Source of the DNA: Eudorina sp. 2006-703-Eu-15
Taxonomy: Eukaryota; Chlorophyta; Chlorophyceae; Chlamydomonadales; Volvocaceae
Length of the DNA stretch: 64,000 bases
Assembly: GCA_003117195.1 (NCBI GenBank)
Contig: BDSI01000005.1
Span: forward strand, 1,100,857-1,164,856
Direction of reading: 5' to 3'
Positions 23,801-33,683 of the stretch are shown piece after piece; positions within the stretch are counted from its first letter, which is position 1, and the number at the start of each line of letters is the position of its first letter. The notes below the pieces were generated by a model. That model was given only the letters and a program-made list of their open reading frames with translations. It searched no databases and was not told the DNA's origin. Made by a program: the position numbers and the translations under genes.

Positions 23801-25211
23801 ACTCCTGCTGTGGTTCCTGCGGTTACTGCTGCTGCTGCGGCTACTGCGGCTGCTGCGGCTACTGTGGCTGCTGCGGCTGCTGTGCCTACTGCGGCTGCGG
23901 CTGGTACTGGTGGGGGTCAGGTCAGCGGAGCCCCCGCGCCCCTGGCTCGTGCGGGCGACAGCTGCGAGGTGGCGCTGGTGGCGGGGCACGGGGCTGGGGC
24001 GGGGGCCGGAGGCGCGATCGAGCCGTCGTCCGTGGCTCCAGGGGCGGTCCTCTGCCACCCCGACTTCCCCGCCGTACTGGTCACCCGGTGAGGACTGAGG
24101 AGGAGAGGTCTGAGAGCACAGCGGGCGGCAGGAAGGATACGGAGGGGTTTTGCAGCGGGTAGGCTTCGCAGGATGTGCGTTTGCAAGGTTCGTTCTCGGG
24201 CGGGGTACAGACACTGTCTTGGGTAGCTGACCGGTCCACAACACGACCGTGGACCCAATCCACCGACGCCCTGCGCCCGCAGCCCTGCGCCGCTGATGCA
24301 CCGGGGTTTTGGAGTTTGGGAGTTTGGCTCTCTCCGAAACCTACCGGCCTTTGCTCCGGGGCGGGTTTTGGAGTTTGGCTCTCTCCGAAACCTACCGGCC
24401 TTTGCTCCGGGGCGGGCCCCGCCCCGGAGCAAAGGCCGGGGCAAGGGGAGTAGGGGCGCCCAGCCTCTTATCGTACAGCGCCAGACCTTTGATACTGACG
24501 GCGTCTGAAGCCGACGCGGGTTGGTTGTTCTCACTCGTCACCGTGTCGCCGCACGTGCCCTCTTCGTTCTGTCCCTTATCCGACCCGTGGGTCGCAGGTT
24601 CGAGCTGCGCGTGGTGGTCCTGGACGTGCCCGTGCCGCTGTTGCGGGGCCAGGCGGTGACGCTGCACGCGCACGCGGCCCGTGAGGAGGGGCACGTGACA
24701 GCGCTGGTGGCCACCCTGGACCCCCGGACGGGGGAGGTGGTCAAGGTGGGTGGGTGGGTGGGTGTGGGTGATTTGAATTAAAATACCAAACCCAGATTTG
24801 AACCAGGGCACTCACAAAATACTTCAAATACGCTGAGTGTATAGGGGTAAGGAGAGACTGACACCCGGAACAGCGCGCACGGTGATCGAACTTGCCTCTG
24901 TTTAGGCGTCGCCCCATTACTCCATCTGGCCCCAATCTTGACCTCTACTCGCCGGCAGCGCGCACCCCACCGATGACCTGCGCTGCTGCCCATGCCTCGT
25001 CTTCCCTGTTCCCGCTTCCCTCCCCGTCACTGGGGATCCGCAGGCTCGCCCGCGTTGCCTGACCCGCGGTCAGACTGCTCTGGTGGAGGTGACGGCCGCC
25101 CGCGGGCTGGTACTGGAGGAGTACGCAGAGTACCGGGCCCTGGGCCGAGTCGCGCTGCGCGAGGGCGGTCGCACCGTGGCTGTGGGCATTGTCACGAAGC
25201 TGCTCGCGTAG
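17857..25211 (+). CDS. HBS1: HBS1-like translational GTPase (ribosome rescue)
   Basis: Fifteen exons: 17857-17991, 18147-18327, 18685-18930, 19325-19745, 20097-20310, 20845-20942, 21256-21328, 21555-21613, 21986-22115, 22366-22491, 22738-22870, 23023-23129, 23921-24087, 24598-24745, 25044-25211; 801 aa, every phase consistent. HBS1 with Pelota/Dom34 splits stalled ribosomes in the cytoplasm. The acidic N-terminus ([20 protein letters not shown]) and [10 protein letters not shown] are HBS1 features. A long Pro/Ala/Gln/His-rich linker follows, then the G domain: G1 [35 protein letters not shown]3 [31 protein letters not shown]4 SKLD, G5 near [10 protein letters not shown]. The two C-terminal beta-barrels contain [24 protein letters not shown] and [21 protein letters not shown]4 has Ser where Asn is usual. 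eRF3 and eEF1A are excluded by the N-terminus and barrel motifs. Confidence 0.93.
23147..23188 (+). repeat. 15-bp tandem repeat in HBS1 intron 12
   Basis: GGAGGAGGGAAGGGT-type units repeat almost three times shortly after the donor site of intron 12. The same intron (23130-23920) also holds a GGCTGCTGCGGCTACTGC repeat tract at 23745-23905 next to the acceptor, which stays open in frame with exon 13, so a longer Ala-rich exon 13 cannot be excluded. Confidence 0.6.
24320..24439 (+). repeat. 51-bp direct repeat followed by an inverted arm (HBS1 intron 13)
   Basis: Two copies of a 51-bp unit starting GAGTTTGGCTCTCTCCGAAA lie at 24320-24370 and 24371 onward. The end of copy 2 (24395-24413) forms a perfect 19-bp inverted repeat with 24421-24439, across a 7-nt GC-only spacer. 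The same arm could pair with copy 1. Confidence 0.85.
24790..24930 (-). mobile_element. Possible tRNA-derived SINE remnant in HBS1 intron 14
   Basis: On the minus strand there is an A-box-like TGGAGTAATGG (24924-24914), a B-box-like AGTTCGATCA (24892-24883) and a second, better B-box-like GGTTCAAATC (24804-24795). The A to B spacing is shorter than in a real tRNA and no cloverleaf closes, so this is not a tRNA gene. tRNA-derived SINEs are known in Chlamydomonas; the assignment here is inference from box motifs only. Confidence 0.3.
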
Positions 25212-26938
25212 ACGTGGACGTCGACATGAACTAATGGCCCCCGGACATCAGCACAGAGTTACGGGGCGCTGGTGGCACAGGGCAACGGCGCCGGATGCTG
25301 GTGGGGCCAGGGGACAATGGCTCTCGTGCTGTGGGAAAGCCGCGTGCAAGGATTCCTCCCTGATTCCACGAAATCATCTTGGGGCCGCGGAGTCGCGGGA
25401 GGTGGTGGGTCTGGGCGGTATTTGGGGCCGTCCGGAGCGCGGCGCGGCGAGGGCTGCGCGTTGGTGTTGCAGGGCATAGCTGCGGTTGGAGGCGGCGACG
25501 GCGGTTCGATGCATTGGACCAAGCGGGACGGCGGTTGGATGCGCTGGACCAAGGATGTGGTACGTGCCTGCCCCGCCGGTGGGTGACCAGAGCCGGGACC
25601 AGAGGCGGAGGCGGCGGAGGACGCACTCGGGATAGATGATGTCATACATGGACGTGCGCCACTGGCCCCACCGCCTCGCTCGGGAGTCGGCAGCGCGGCG
25701 TGCTTGGTGCTGTGACTTCGGACCCTAGCTGCGTGCAGAGCAGAGCGGCCCTCGGGTGAGGGTCGGTGCGCCTGTGGTCATTGTCTGACGCGACCTGCTG
25801 GGGCCGTCGCGCTGCGCGGGTTTGGGGGTGGTGAGGCGGGGCGGGCAGGAAGTGGTGGTGACTGGTGACGTGGTGAGGAAGCTTCGGCTGTCACCAGCGC
25901 CCATAGGGTCCACTGTTGCCTGGTTGATCCAATACAGATCGACATGGCGTGTTTCGAAGTCGTACACGATATGTCACGGTCAGCTACTCGTCACGGTCGT
26001 CGTCTATCTCTTGGATGTGAAAGCATATTTAAGCTCAGATGGTGAAAAACAGCACTTCATGGCAATGCTTGAAATAAGCTGAACCATTTCGTATGAATGG
26101 ACACACAGTTTTGGGATCGCTGCTCAGTGGACCGCGTGTGGCCCAACTGCAACAACTCGACCAGTATGCAGTATCTGCGACAGGTTGCAGTGTAACGGTT
26201 ATTACGTAACTCATCAGCTTCATACGCAGACATTGTCTCAGCCTTTCGACACGGCCTTTCGATGGCTGATGAGCAGGGCTCTGCACGGTACATCGCCAGC
26301 GTAAATACCAGTGAATTACATTGAAGACACAACTATCGCTGCGCATTGTTGCATATGCCATCAGGATTTTGAGTAACCGAAAAGAATGCTTCAAAACTGT
26401 ATGCACTAGCCAATTTAGGCTATGCAGTGAGTAACGCCAAGCATCGTTAGGAGATGAAGCAAATCACGAAACAATTTCTGTCTCGTTACAATTAGTACTG
26501 CAGCACTGGTGGCACTCTAGGCGGCGGTGGCATGACCGCATATCCAAGTCCATCTGTATGTAACACTGTGCACATGTTAGTCCGGACAACGTAAGTTTTT
26601 ATTGGATTCACATTAATATATTGCCTTCTTACGGCTGATAACATGTTCTTACGGCGTCTTCATGTGTGAACTCTGACACTTCAGCGAGGGCTAACAACGC
26701 TTTTGTCAGCATCATGTCTTGCCTGCAAACATACAGCAGACGGACTTATACCGTCCATGACGACACACAGGATATGCAAATGCTGGAGTCCCGCGCGATG
26801 GGCGAGTCAACGGAAACGCCTGACGGCGTAATGGTACAACCGCTGCCTGCAGCGTTCAGTCCCAGCAATGCGCACGCACTCTTAAGCGCTGTCAGGAGTG
26901 AACAACCGCCCTTATACTGAGAGCCACTACCAAGAAGC
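25212..26938. other. Intergenic region: HBS1 3' UTR and BTB-gene upstream region
   Basis: The first TGTAA on + after the HBS1 stop is at 26191-26195, giving a possible 3' UTR of about 1 kb. From about 26700 the sequence resembles the region upstream of the truncated BTB copy (for example GATGGGCGAG and TCCCAGCAAT are shared), so the duplication includes at least 200 bp before the start codon. No gene is evident. Confidence 0.5.
26191..26195 (+). terminator. Candidate poly(A) signal (TGTAA) of HBS1
   Basis: First TGTAA downstream of the stop codon at 25209-25211. The 980-nt distance is long but possible for this lineage. Confidence 0.3.
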
Positions 26939-28561
26939 ATGTCATTCTTCGCGAGCAGGCTGGTGCCGACGCCGAACATTTGCAATGTGGTGGTTCGGCC
27001 TCACCGGGATGGCGGCTCACAGATCCTGGTTTTCCTGGAAGATGAAGTACAGGAGCTTCTGTCACAATCAAACGGCAAAGGTGGTACGGCGTATACTTTA
27101 AGCGGGCAGCCGTTGGAGCTGACTGTGCCTCTTGGAACGCCGCCTCTGCGTGACGTCAATCGTGCGGTGTACGAGCCCACCACCGGCGCTGTGTTCTACT
27201 TTCATGGCGGCGCCGTTATGCAGCTCGACAGCAATGACCACGTCAGGATCGTGGCCGGCAGCCCAACAGACCCGGGGCGGGACACGGACGGCGTTGGCGA
27301 GGTGGCACGCTTCTGGCCCATACTCGCCATGGCAGCCGACGGCAAGGGTGCCGTCTTCGTTGCGCAAAACAACAAGGGCGGCACGCCCATTCGGCGTTTG
27401 GACGCCCGCAGCGGTTATGTGACTACCCTAATGGGCTCCGCGCTTGAGCCTCAAAAGTGGCTGGCGCTGTCGTACGACCCGTACACTGACATGCTGATGG
27501 CCGCGACGTCGAGGGCGATCTTCCGCCTGTCACCAAAAGGCGGCGCACCGATGCTCGTTGCGGGCCACATTAATGAGCGCGAGCGCATCGACGGGCACGG
27601 TACGGCAGCTCGTTTCTACCAGATCCGGTCGATTCTGGCGGGCGCTGGCGGGACCCTGTACATCTCCGACTCGGGTCAGCTGCGAGTGATGGACTGCAAG
27701 GCCATCGTCAGCACACTGTGCAACTTCGAGCCGAAGGTAGAGTACAAACGTGTGCAACAGATGGCCGTGCTGCCTGGAGGCGAGCTGGCAATTTCCAGGA
27801 GGGACGGTATCCGCCCACAGCCCGCGGACGCGGACGGCATCCACATCATCAGCTGCAAGTTCGGTCTGTCCTTCACGCCGAGCAGCGTCGCGCTGGCGGG
27901 CAGGAGCCCCAGCCTGCAGCTCATGCCCGGGTGGCTCAGGACGATCACCGGGAGCAACGGACCGTGTTCCGCCTCGGCCAGCAGCTACACCGGCAGCACG
28001 CCCTACGGTCAGCCCTCTTTGTTCGGCAACGTTGGCGTAACGGTTAAGGTGGTTGGAACGAACGGCCGCACAGCGTGCTTCGCGGTCCACCGCAACGCGC
28101 TAACGCAGCGCAGTGAGTACTTCAAGCAAAAGCTCTGGTTCGATTCCGTTTCTCGAGTCAGCGGCCTCACTGAGGTGACCCTGCCCTACCGTGCGCGTCC
28201 AAGGGTATTCGCCTGGCTCCTGTCGTACTTTTATCAAGGTACGGTGTTCGTGCCCGATAAGCTGATTCGTCCGGCGGTTAAAATGGCGCTCGACCTGAAG
28301 CTGCCGGAGGACGGCATCGCCCAGCTGGCGGCTCGGCTGTTGGCGGTCATGATTCCGGGGTCGGTGCTGTCGGACTTGGTGTGGGCGGAACGGCACAACC
28401 TGACCGCGCTTGTGCCGCAGCTGAAGGGCTATCTGCTGAAGCATAGGCGAGAGGTTTTGCAGAGCACGGGCCCAGAGCGGGTGCAGGAGCTGCTGACGCA
28501 GCTGATGGCCACGCAACCGGAACTGGCCTGTGAGCTTATGTGCGAGCTGCTGGTTTCCTGA
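26939..28561 (+). CDS. Intronless propeller-BTB/POZ-BACK protein
   Basis: A single open frame of 540 codons with no intron, unusual beside the intron-rich neighbours. The start is the ATG of MSFFASRLVPTP, shared with the downstream copy. Residues about 75-300 show repeated loop motifs of NHL/SMP30-like beta-propellers (VYEPTTGAVFYFHGGAVMQL, GVGEVARFWPILAMAADGKG, GHGTAARFYQIRSILAGAGG, GTLYISDSGQLRVMD). Residues about 360-470 form a BTB/POZ domain (VKVVGTNGRTACFAVHRNAL, SEYFKQKLWF, VTLPYRARPRVFAWLLSYFY), and the Leu-rich rest resembles a BACK helix region. Such proteins are usually Cullin-3 adaptors in the cytoplasm or nucleus, so a substrate-receptor role is likely but inferred. Green algae carry many copies of this architecture. 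The tandem truncated copy at 31182 shows local duplication. Confidence 0.85.
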   Translation: MSFFASRLVPTPNICNVVVRPHRDGGSQILVFLEDEVQELLSQSNGKGGTAYTLSGQPLELTVPLGTPPLRDVNRAVYEPTTGAVFYFHGGAVMQLDSNDHVRIVAGSPTDPGRDTDGVGEVARFWPILAMAADGKGAVFVAQNNKGGTPIRRLDARSGYVTTLMGSALEPQKWLALSYDPYTDMLMAATSRAIFRLSPKGGAPMLVAGHINERERIDGHGTAARFYQIRSILAGAGGTLYISDSGQLRVMDCKAIVSTLCNFEPKVEYKRVQQMAVLPGGELAISRRDGIRPQPADADGIHIISCKFGLSFTPSSVALAGRSPSLQLMPGWLRTITGSNGPCSASASSYTGSTPYGQPSLFGNVGVTVKVVGTNGRTACFAVHRNALTQRSEYFKQKLWFDSVSRVSGLTEVTLPYRARPRVFAWLLSYFYQGTVFVPDKLIRPAVKMALDLKLPEDGIAQLAARLLAVMIPGSVLSDLVWAERHNLTALVPQLKGYLLKHRREVLQSTGPERVQELLTQLMATQPELACELMCELLVS

Positions 28562-31181
28562 TGGATGGCCGGAGACATAAGTCCAACTTAGGGCCCAGTT
28601 TTAGGCCCCACACAACCTGCCGGTGGCGTTGTGATGGTTCGCTGACAATCAATGATCGCGAGCGACCCATTTGCGTGCCGTGTCAAGGGTTTCGGAATTT
28701 ACAGCGGCCCCCGTGGGGCCTTGGTGATAGCCGGGGCATCCCCACTTCGGTTAACTAAATTAAGTGTGACTGTATCGACGGCGAGCTAACGATCGAACCA
28801 AGACGTCTTTTGACGCGTCCGATCGCAGCGCGTTGCACAGCGAAGGCGAGGTCGGGGGGCCGGGTCATGACGGGAATACCCGACGGCATGATGCACCTGC
28901 CGCCGTCCAACCCCGACCCACCGCTGCCGGTCTTCAACAGCGGGCCTCCGCGCAAGGCGCAGCACTGGTGGGTGCGTCTGAGCCCGAGATGAGGCAGTTG
29001 GCTGATTGGGGGTCCCGTGGGCGTTGGACGCAGAGCACGGGCATGTCCTGTCCCAGGCGGGAGTCGCTGCCAGGTCCATCCGGTGGACGGCGCCGCCTGG
29101 CGGATGTGTGGAGCTGGTGATGGTGTCGGCTGTCGGACGGCGGGTCGGGTGCCGATCGACCTTGCTGGCGCAGATACGGGCGTGGTGATAGCGCAGTGTG
29201 GTGGCGGCAGTGGTAGTAGTAATAGTGCATTACGTTTGCAGTTCCGTGCAGAACTGCAGGGGATGCTGATCCTGGGCACACGGTTAGACAATTTGATTGT
29301 TTATTCGATTTCGGACGTTCCGTTTGTTTTGCGGTTGGCACTTTACATCAGCTGGATCACTGGAAGTGCGACCGTTTTTAGTCCAGTCAACGTCTTCGTT
29401 GGCTTCCTTCGTGACCGATCTGTGCGCGTCGGTACGCGTCGGTTGATACAGATCAGCAGTCAGGATGGATAACTTTCCACGGATGCCGTGTACGAATGTT
29501 GTGAGCATTTAGTGAACGTTCAGTGCGAGTTCCGTAAGCGTTCATCGAGTGTTCACGCTCCGTTCTGTCCGTTCAGGGACCGTTCACAGAGCGTTCAGAT
29601 TGCGTTCAGACTCTGCCCGCGCTTAGGAAGCAACGTTACAAGGGGGACCAGCAATTAAGCTGCTCGCTCGCCGTACAGGCGCAGACGCGAGCAGTCACGT
29701 ACCCTTCCTATGGCAGTTGCACTTTCATGACCGTCGATCAAAAAGATAAATTTAACTAAAGATCAGGATCTGCAGGACATATTTGCAGCTTCATGCGGCA
29801 TAAGCAATGCAAGCGATGCGAGAATTAAGGCCACTGTGCGCCATGGAGCTTCATACGCCAGCTTTTTAATGCATCCAAGAAATAGGAAAAAATTATTTCA
29901 TAAATTTGGAAAACCGCTGTAGGCGGCGCCTTTAAAGATAGTCGCTTGGGAAAAAATCCACGTCCAAGCAAGGGCGCACCATCGCTCCGCCACCCTTTAC
30001 TCCATTATCAATTCCTGAATCAAACTTTATGAACTTCGATGGTGTACTTTGAGCACAAGCGTATAATGCCCTCGCGCATCGCTGGAACCAGCAGGTGGAC
30101 GTACGCAGCAGTATGCACTGATAATTTGATAAAACAGAATGAAGCTCCAACATGGCGTCGGCAGTGGTGCTCGGGTTGTTCCGTTGATTGGCCGGCGCGG
30201 CAGGCTGCACGCGCAGGATTCGCAGAGGCACAAGACGCGCACGGCGGCGCGCGCCTCATGGCTTGGCCGGTTGTCCAGAAGGGTGCAGACTTCGTCGCCA
30301 CTAGAGCTGATCCGATATACGTTGAACTTTAAGCGCTTTTGAGCTTGCCGCGTTGAATTCCGAGCCGCATGGCGTTGACGAAGGCAAGTGTCCGAAATCC
30401 ACATGCCGGAATTTCACGTCGTGCAGCGTAGTGTTTTGGATCTGCGCGACACTAACTTCGATTCCTCGTTTGCATCCCCAAATAACGACAGTGAAATTTG
30501 ATATCGAGTGAAACTTGACGGCACTGTGGTCGTCGCGATACTACGTTTTCGTTGCAAAAAATCCAAACGTTGTTGGCGTCTGTGGGGGCTCGGGATTGGA
30601 CAACCCCAGTGCAAGGCACCTTTCGAGCGAGGGATCAACAACAAAATGTAGCTAGCTCAGGCTACGATGCGATAAACGATCATTTAGGGCTGTGTGGAGA
30701 TGAAGCATTTCAGGGGAATGGTTTCGCAAAGCACTACAGCTGCCGCTGCACGCCGTAAACGGCAACCGATGCCCTCGCTGGCAGAGGTAACTGACATCGT
30801 ACTACCAAGGGTAATGCAATTGAAACCCTTGGCACCACTTCCAGCGCGCAATAATTGATTGCCATAGATTTTCAACTCTTTATTTATAAAGTATGGCTAC
30901 ATCATATTCATAGCGCAATCGTAATAAGCTTTACCTGCAACTGCCTCAAAAGAGGCCGACCCTCCTCTTAACACCACACACCACGCTTTGCCTGCATTCA
31001 TACAGTACAGTATACGGACTGTGGCGTCTCCAATAACTGACATCGTATACATTGTGCAATTGGTAGGGTCTCGCGTGATGGGCGAGCCGCTGACTGCGTT
31101 GTCAACGCTGGCATTGACCTCCAATCCCAGCAATACTCTCATAAAACTTATTAAAAGTGCTGATACACGCTACTAGGAGGG
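28562..31181. other. Intergenic region between the BTB copies
   Basis: The sequence becomes AT-richer from about 29.7 to 30.9 kb. No gene is supported. It contains an 11-bp periodic GTTC array (29518-29608). The last 200 bp (30979-31181) is related to the region upstream of the full-length BTB gene. Confidence 0.5.
29518..29608 (+). repeat. GTTC(A) array with 11-bp period
   Basis: GTTCA, or GTTCC/GTTCT variants, occurs at 29518, 29529, 29540, 29551, 29562, 29571, 29582, 29593 and 29604. The spacing is 11 bp except for one 9-bp step. Bases between the cores vary, with GC or AC often before the core. Confidence 0.75.
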
Positions 31182-31808
31182 ATGTCATTCTTCACGAGCC
31201 GGCTGGTGCCGACGCCTAAGCTTGCAAATGTGGTGGTTCGGTTGCACCGGGACGGCGGCGGCTCCCAGACCTTAGTTTTTCTGGAAGACGAGATTCAGGC
31301 GCTGCTGCCACAACCAAGCTGTCACGGCGACATGTCCTACGCTCTCAGCGCACAGCCCTTGCAGTTGGAAATACCGGAAGGGGTGCTGCCGCTGTCCTGC
31401 GTGAGTCATGCTGTGTACGAGCCCACCACCGGCGCTGTGTTCTACGTTCAAGGCGGTGCAGTTATGCAGCTCGACAGCAATGACCACGTCAGGATCGTGG
31501 CCGGCAGCCCAACAGACCCGGGGCGGGACACGGACGGCGTTGGCGAGGTGGCACGCTTCTGGCCCATACTCGCCATGGCAGCCGACGGCATGGGTGCCGT
31601 CTTCGTTGCGCAAGATAAGAGCGGCACGCCCATTCGGCGTTTGGACGCCCGCAGCGGTTATGTGACTACCCTAATGGGCTCTGCGCTTGAGTCTCAAAAG
31701 TGGCAGGCGCTGTCGTACGACCCGTACACTGACATGCTGATGGCTACGAGTATTAAGGTGTGCCATGTTGGGGATTTGAGTTTGCAGTGCAGGCTGGACT
31801 ACAGTTAG
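31182..31808 (+). pseudogene. Truncated tandem copy of the propeller-BTB gene
   Basis: The 208-codon frame begins MSFFTSRLVPTP like the full gene and follows it to MLMAT (near 31750), then diverges into an unrelated tail ending at 31808. The last part of the propeller and the whole BTB/BACK region are absent, and nothing in the following kilobase restores them. The first 75 residues differ at many sites from the full gene, whereas the following 100 are nearly identical, including about 130 consecutive identical bases at 31457-31590. It may still be transcribed, as upstream sequence was copied too, but a working BTB adaptor is impossible. Confidence 0.8.
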
Positions 31809-33274
31809 CGAATGGCGAGTTGTGCGACCGACGTTAATTGTGGCACTGATTCCTTTCCCAAGAGCGAGATCGGCGATGCGCCTTCGGGCTTGCTGGGACT
31901 GTGAACCACATGGTCACCGAAGGTGAAGTTACGTCGTCGTCGGTTGCGGCGTCCACAGTTTCCGCACGGTGCAAAGACTCCCAACTGATGTCGCCTGCAT
32001 GCCCACTGTGCGGCGCGGTTTGCCACCATGTTGCTGAGTAAGCAACGGCCGTTACACCGGAACCCGTCATGCGGCTCGCAGCGATAACGCACACGCACGC
32101 ACATCTCTTCGCTCCACAGCACACCTCCTGTCCGCATCGCCGCAACCACCTTTTCCCACGAGGCCAGCCACCCTGCACATTTCTCCACCACAAACCCTGG
32201 GGCTGTAGTTCCCCGTCACCAGGCAAGCGAACAAATTAGGTGCGTGGGGGCGATAAATAGCCTCTTCAACGTCGTCACTTGAATAAACCCGCAACGGAGC
32301 ACGCGCAAGCTGGACAGGTCCCACATGCTGCCTCCGCGAGCCCATGGCGGCACCAGGCCGCCCTGGTGCTCGGGCCCTACGTCAGGCCCTCTCGCGCAAG
32401 CTGGACTGGTCCCGTTGCTAGACTGCACGAAGACTGGTCTGCAGCACAGCACTCCCGGGGACATCGCAGCATTGCCACAGCCGTGGGCAGCCATGACCGT
32501 CCTTTCGGCGGTGATGCGACCGTCGGCTGTCCGAGTGCCGGATCCCTGCAGGCCTGCAACTTATCCTGCCACACCCTGGGCTTGGCGGCGGCGGCGGCCA
32601 CATTGGGCCGGGCATCCGCTCGCTGTGACCCGCCGAACCCAGTCCGCGCGCGTGCCATCAGCACGCAAGGCAGGCAGGCCCGTGGCAGTGGTGCACAGCC
32701 CCATACGTTTCGGTCAACAAACCCCAGATGTAGCACGCGCCCTGCGTTCCCTCAAAACTCTGGACGGTGACTCTGGCGACTCTCGAGCACAGGACGTCGA
32801 TAACAGGACAACACACATCGAAGGGTCTCCCCGGCAGACGTCCCCCCTCGTCCTCAGCACATTTGCGTGCACAAAGACTTGTGCTAATCCGAAGCAAAAC
32901 GCCGTTCGCAACAACCAATCTCAAGACAGTGCTGTCGGCTCAAATGCAAAACCGCCGCAGAACGATTGTCTTGTCCGTCTCGCATCCCGTAAGATACCAT
33001 CTGCAACTTAAATACAAACACCATGTTATTTCCAGTCCTTGCATGCTCGCTTTCTCGCGGAAATTCCCATGCACGGGCGGAGCTATCGTGACAGGTGCCA
33101 GGGCTACGCCGTACCCAGTGCGCAAAGTGTACCGCAGCAGGCCGACGACACGGCAGCCTGAAGACGGGGCCAGCATCCCCACACACAGCCGGAACCCGTT
33201 TGCACGCCCCGATTCATGACGATGAAGAGTCATGAAGATACACTCAGCTTCCCCAGCTCCGTCATCTGCAGGGG
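31809..33274. other. Intergenic region with no supported gene
   Basis: Long overlapping frames on both strands around 32.3-33.0 kb are Arg/Pro/Ala-rich and have no domain, splice pattern or homologue that I recognise. The right end contains the 3' UTR of THF1. Confidence 0.45.
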
Positions 33275-33288
33275 ACTGCAGGACCCCA

Positions 33289-33293
33289 TTACA
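33289..33293 (-). terminator. Poly(A) signal (TGTAA) of THF1
   Basis: First TGTAA on the minus strand past the stop at 33684, giving a 3' UTR of about 400 nt. Confidence 0.55.
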
Positions 33294-33683
33294 CCGGTGC
33301 CATACCCATACACTGCCGACCAGCAGCCGGCAGTGTGGTGCGAGCAAGGCAACACGGACGCGTTCAACCCCCCGAGTCGGCCCCTGGACGACCGACGCAG
33401 CGCAGGGCGAACAGGGTGAGCAGTCAAAACGCCGCCGGCGGCATGCCTTTGATGACGACACCACAACGCACGCTCACACCCGCACCACGGACATTGCCCT
33501 CGTGGAGGTCGGCCCTCGTCCAGTCTGTTCAGAGCCAATCTCCCAACAAACGTCGCCAACCCTCATCCTGTTGACACGCTTGCTGCCACAGCAGTCTTAC
33601 CGAGCTGCGCTGGGCTATAACTGGGCATCGCCAATCCTTCCCTCCCGTCAGTTCTTCAGCCGGTTCGAACCCGGAGGGCCAGC

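Noticed and set aside
23745..24098. Leu-rich + strand frame resembling a membrane protein
   Set aside because: It arises from a GGCTGCTGCGGCTACTGC repeat tract in an HBS1 intron and is in the wrong frame for exon 13.
24790..24930. tRNA gene
   Set aside because: A and B boxes are too close and no acceptor or anticodon stem pairs.
32325..33011. 228-codon + frame
   Set aside because: Overlapped by open minus frames, low-complexity composition and no recognisable motif.
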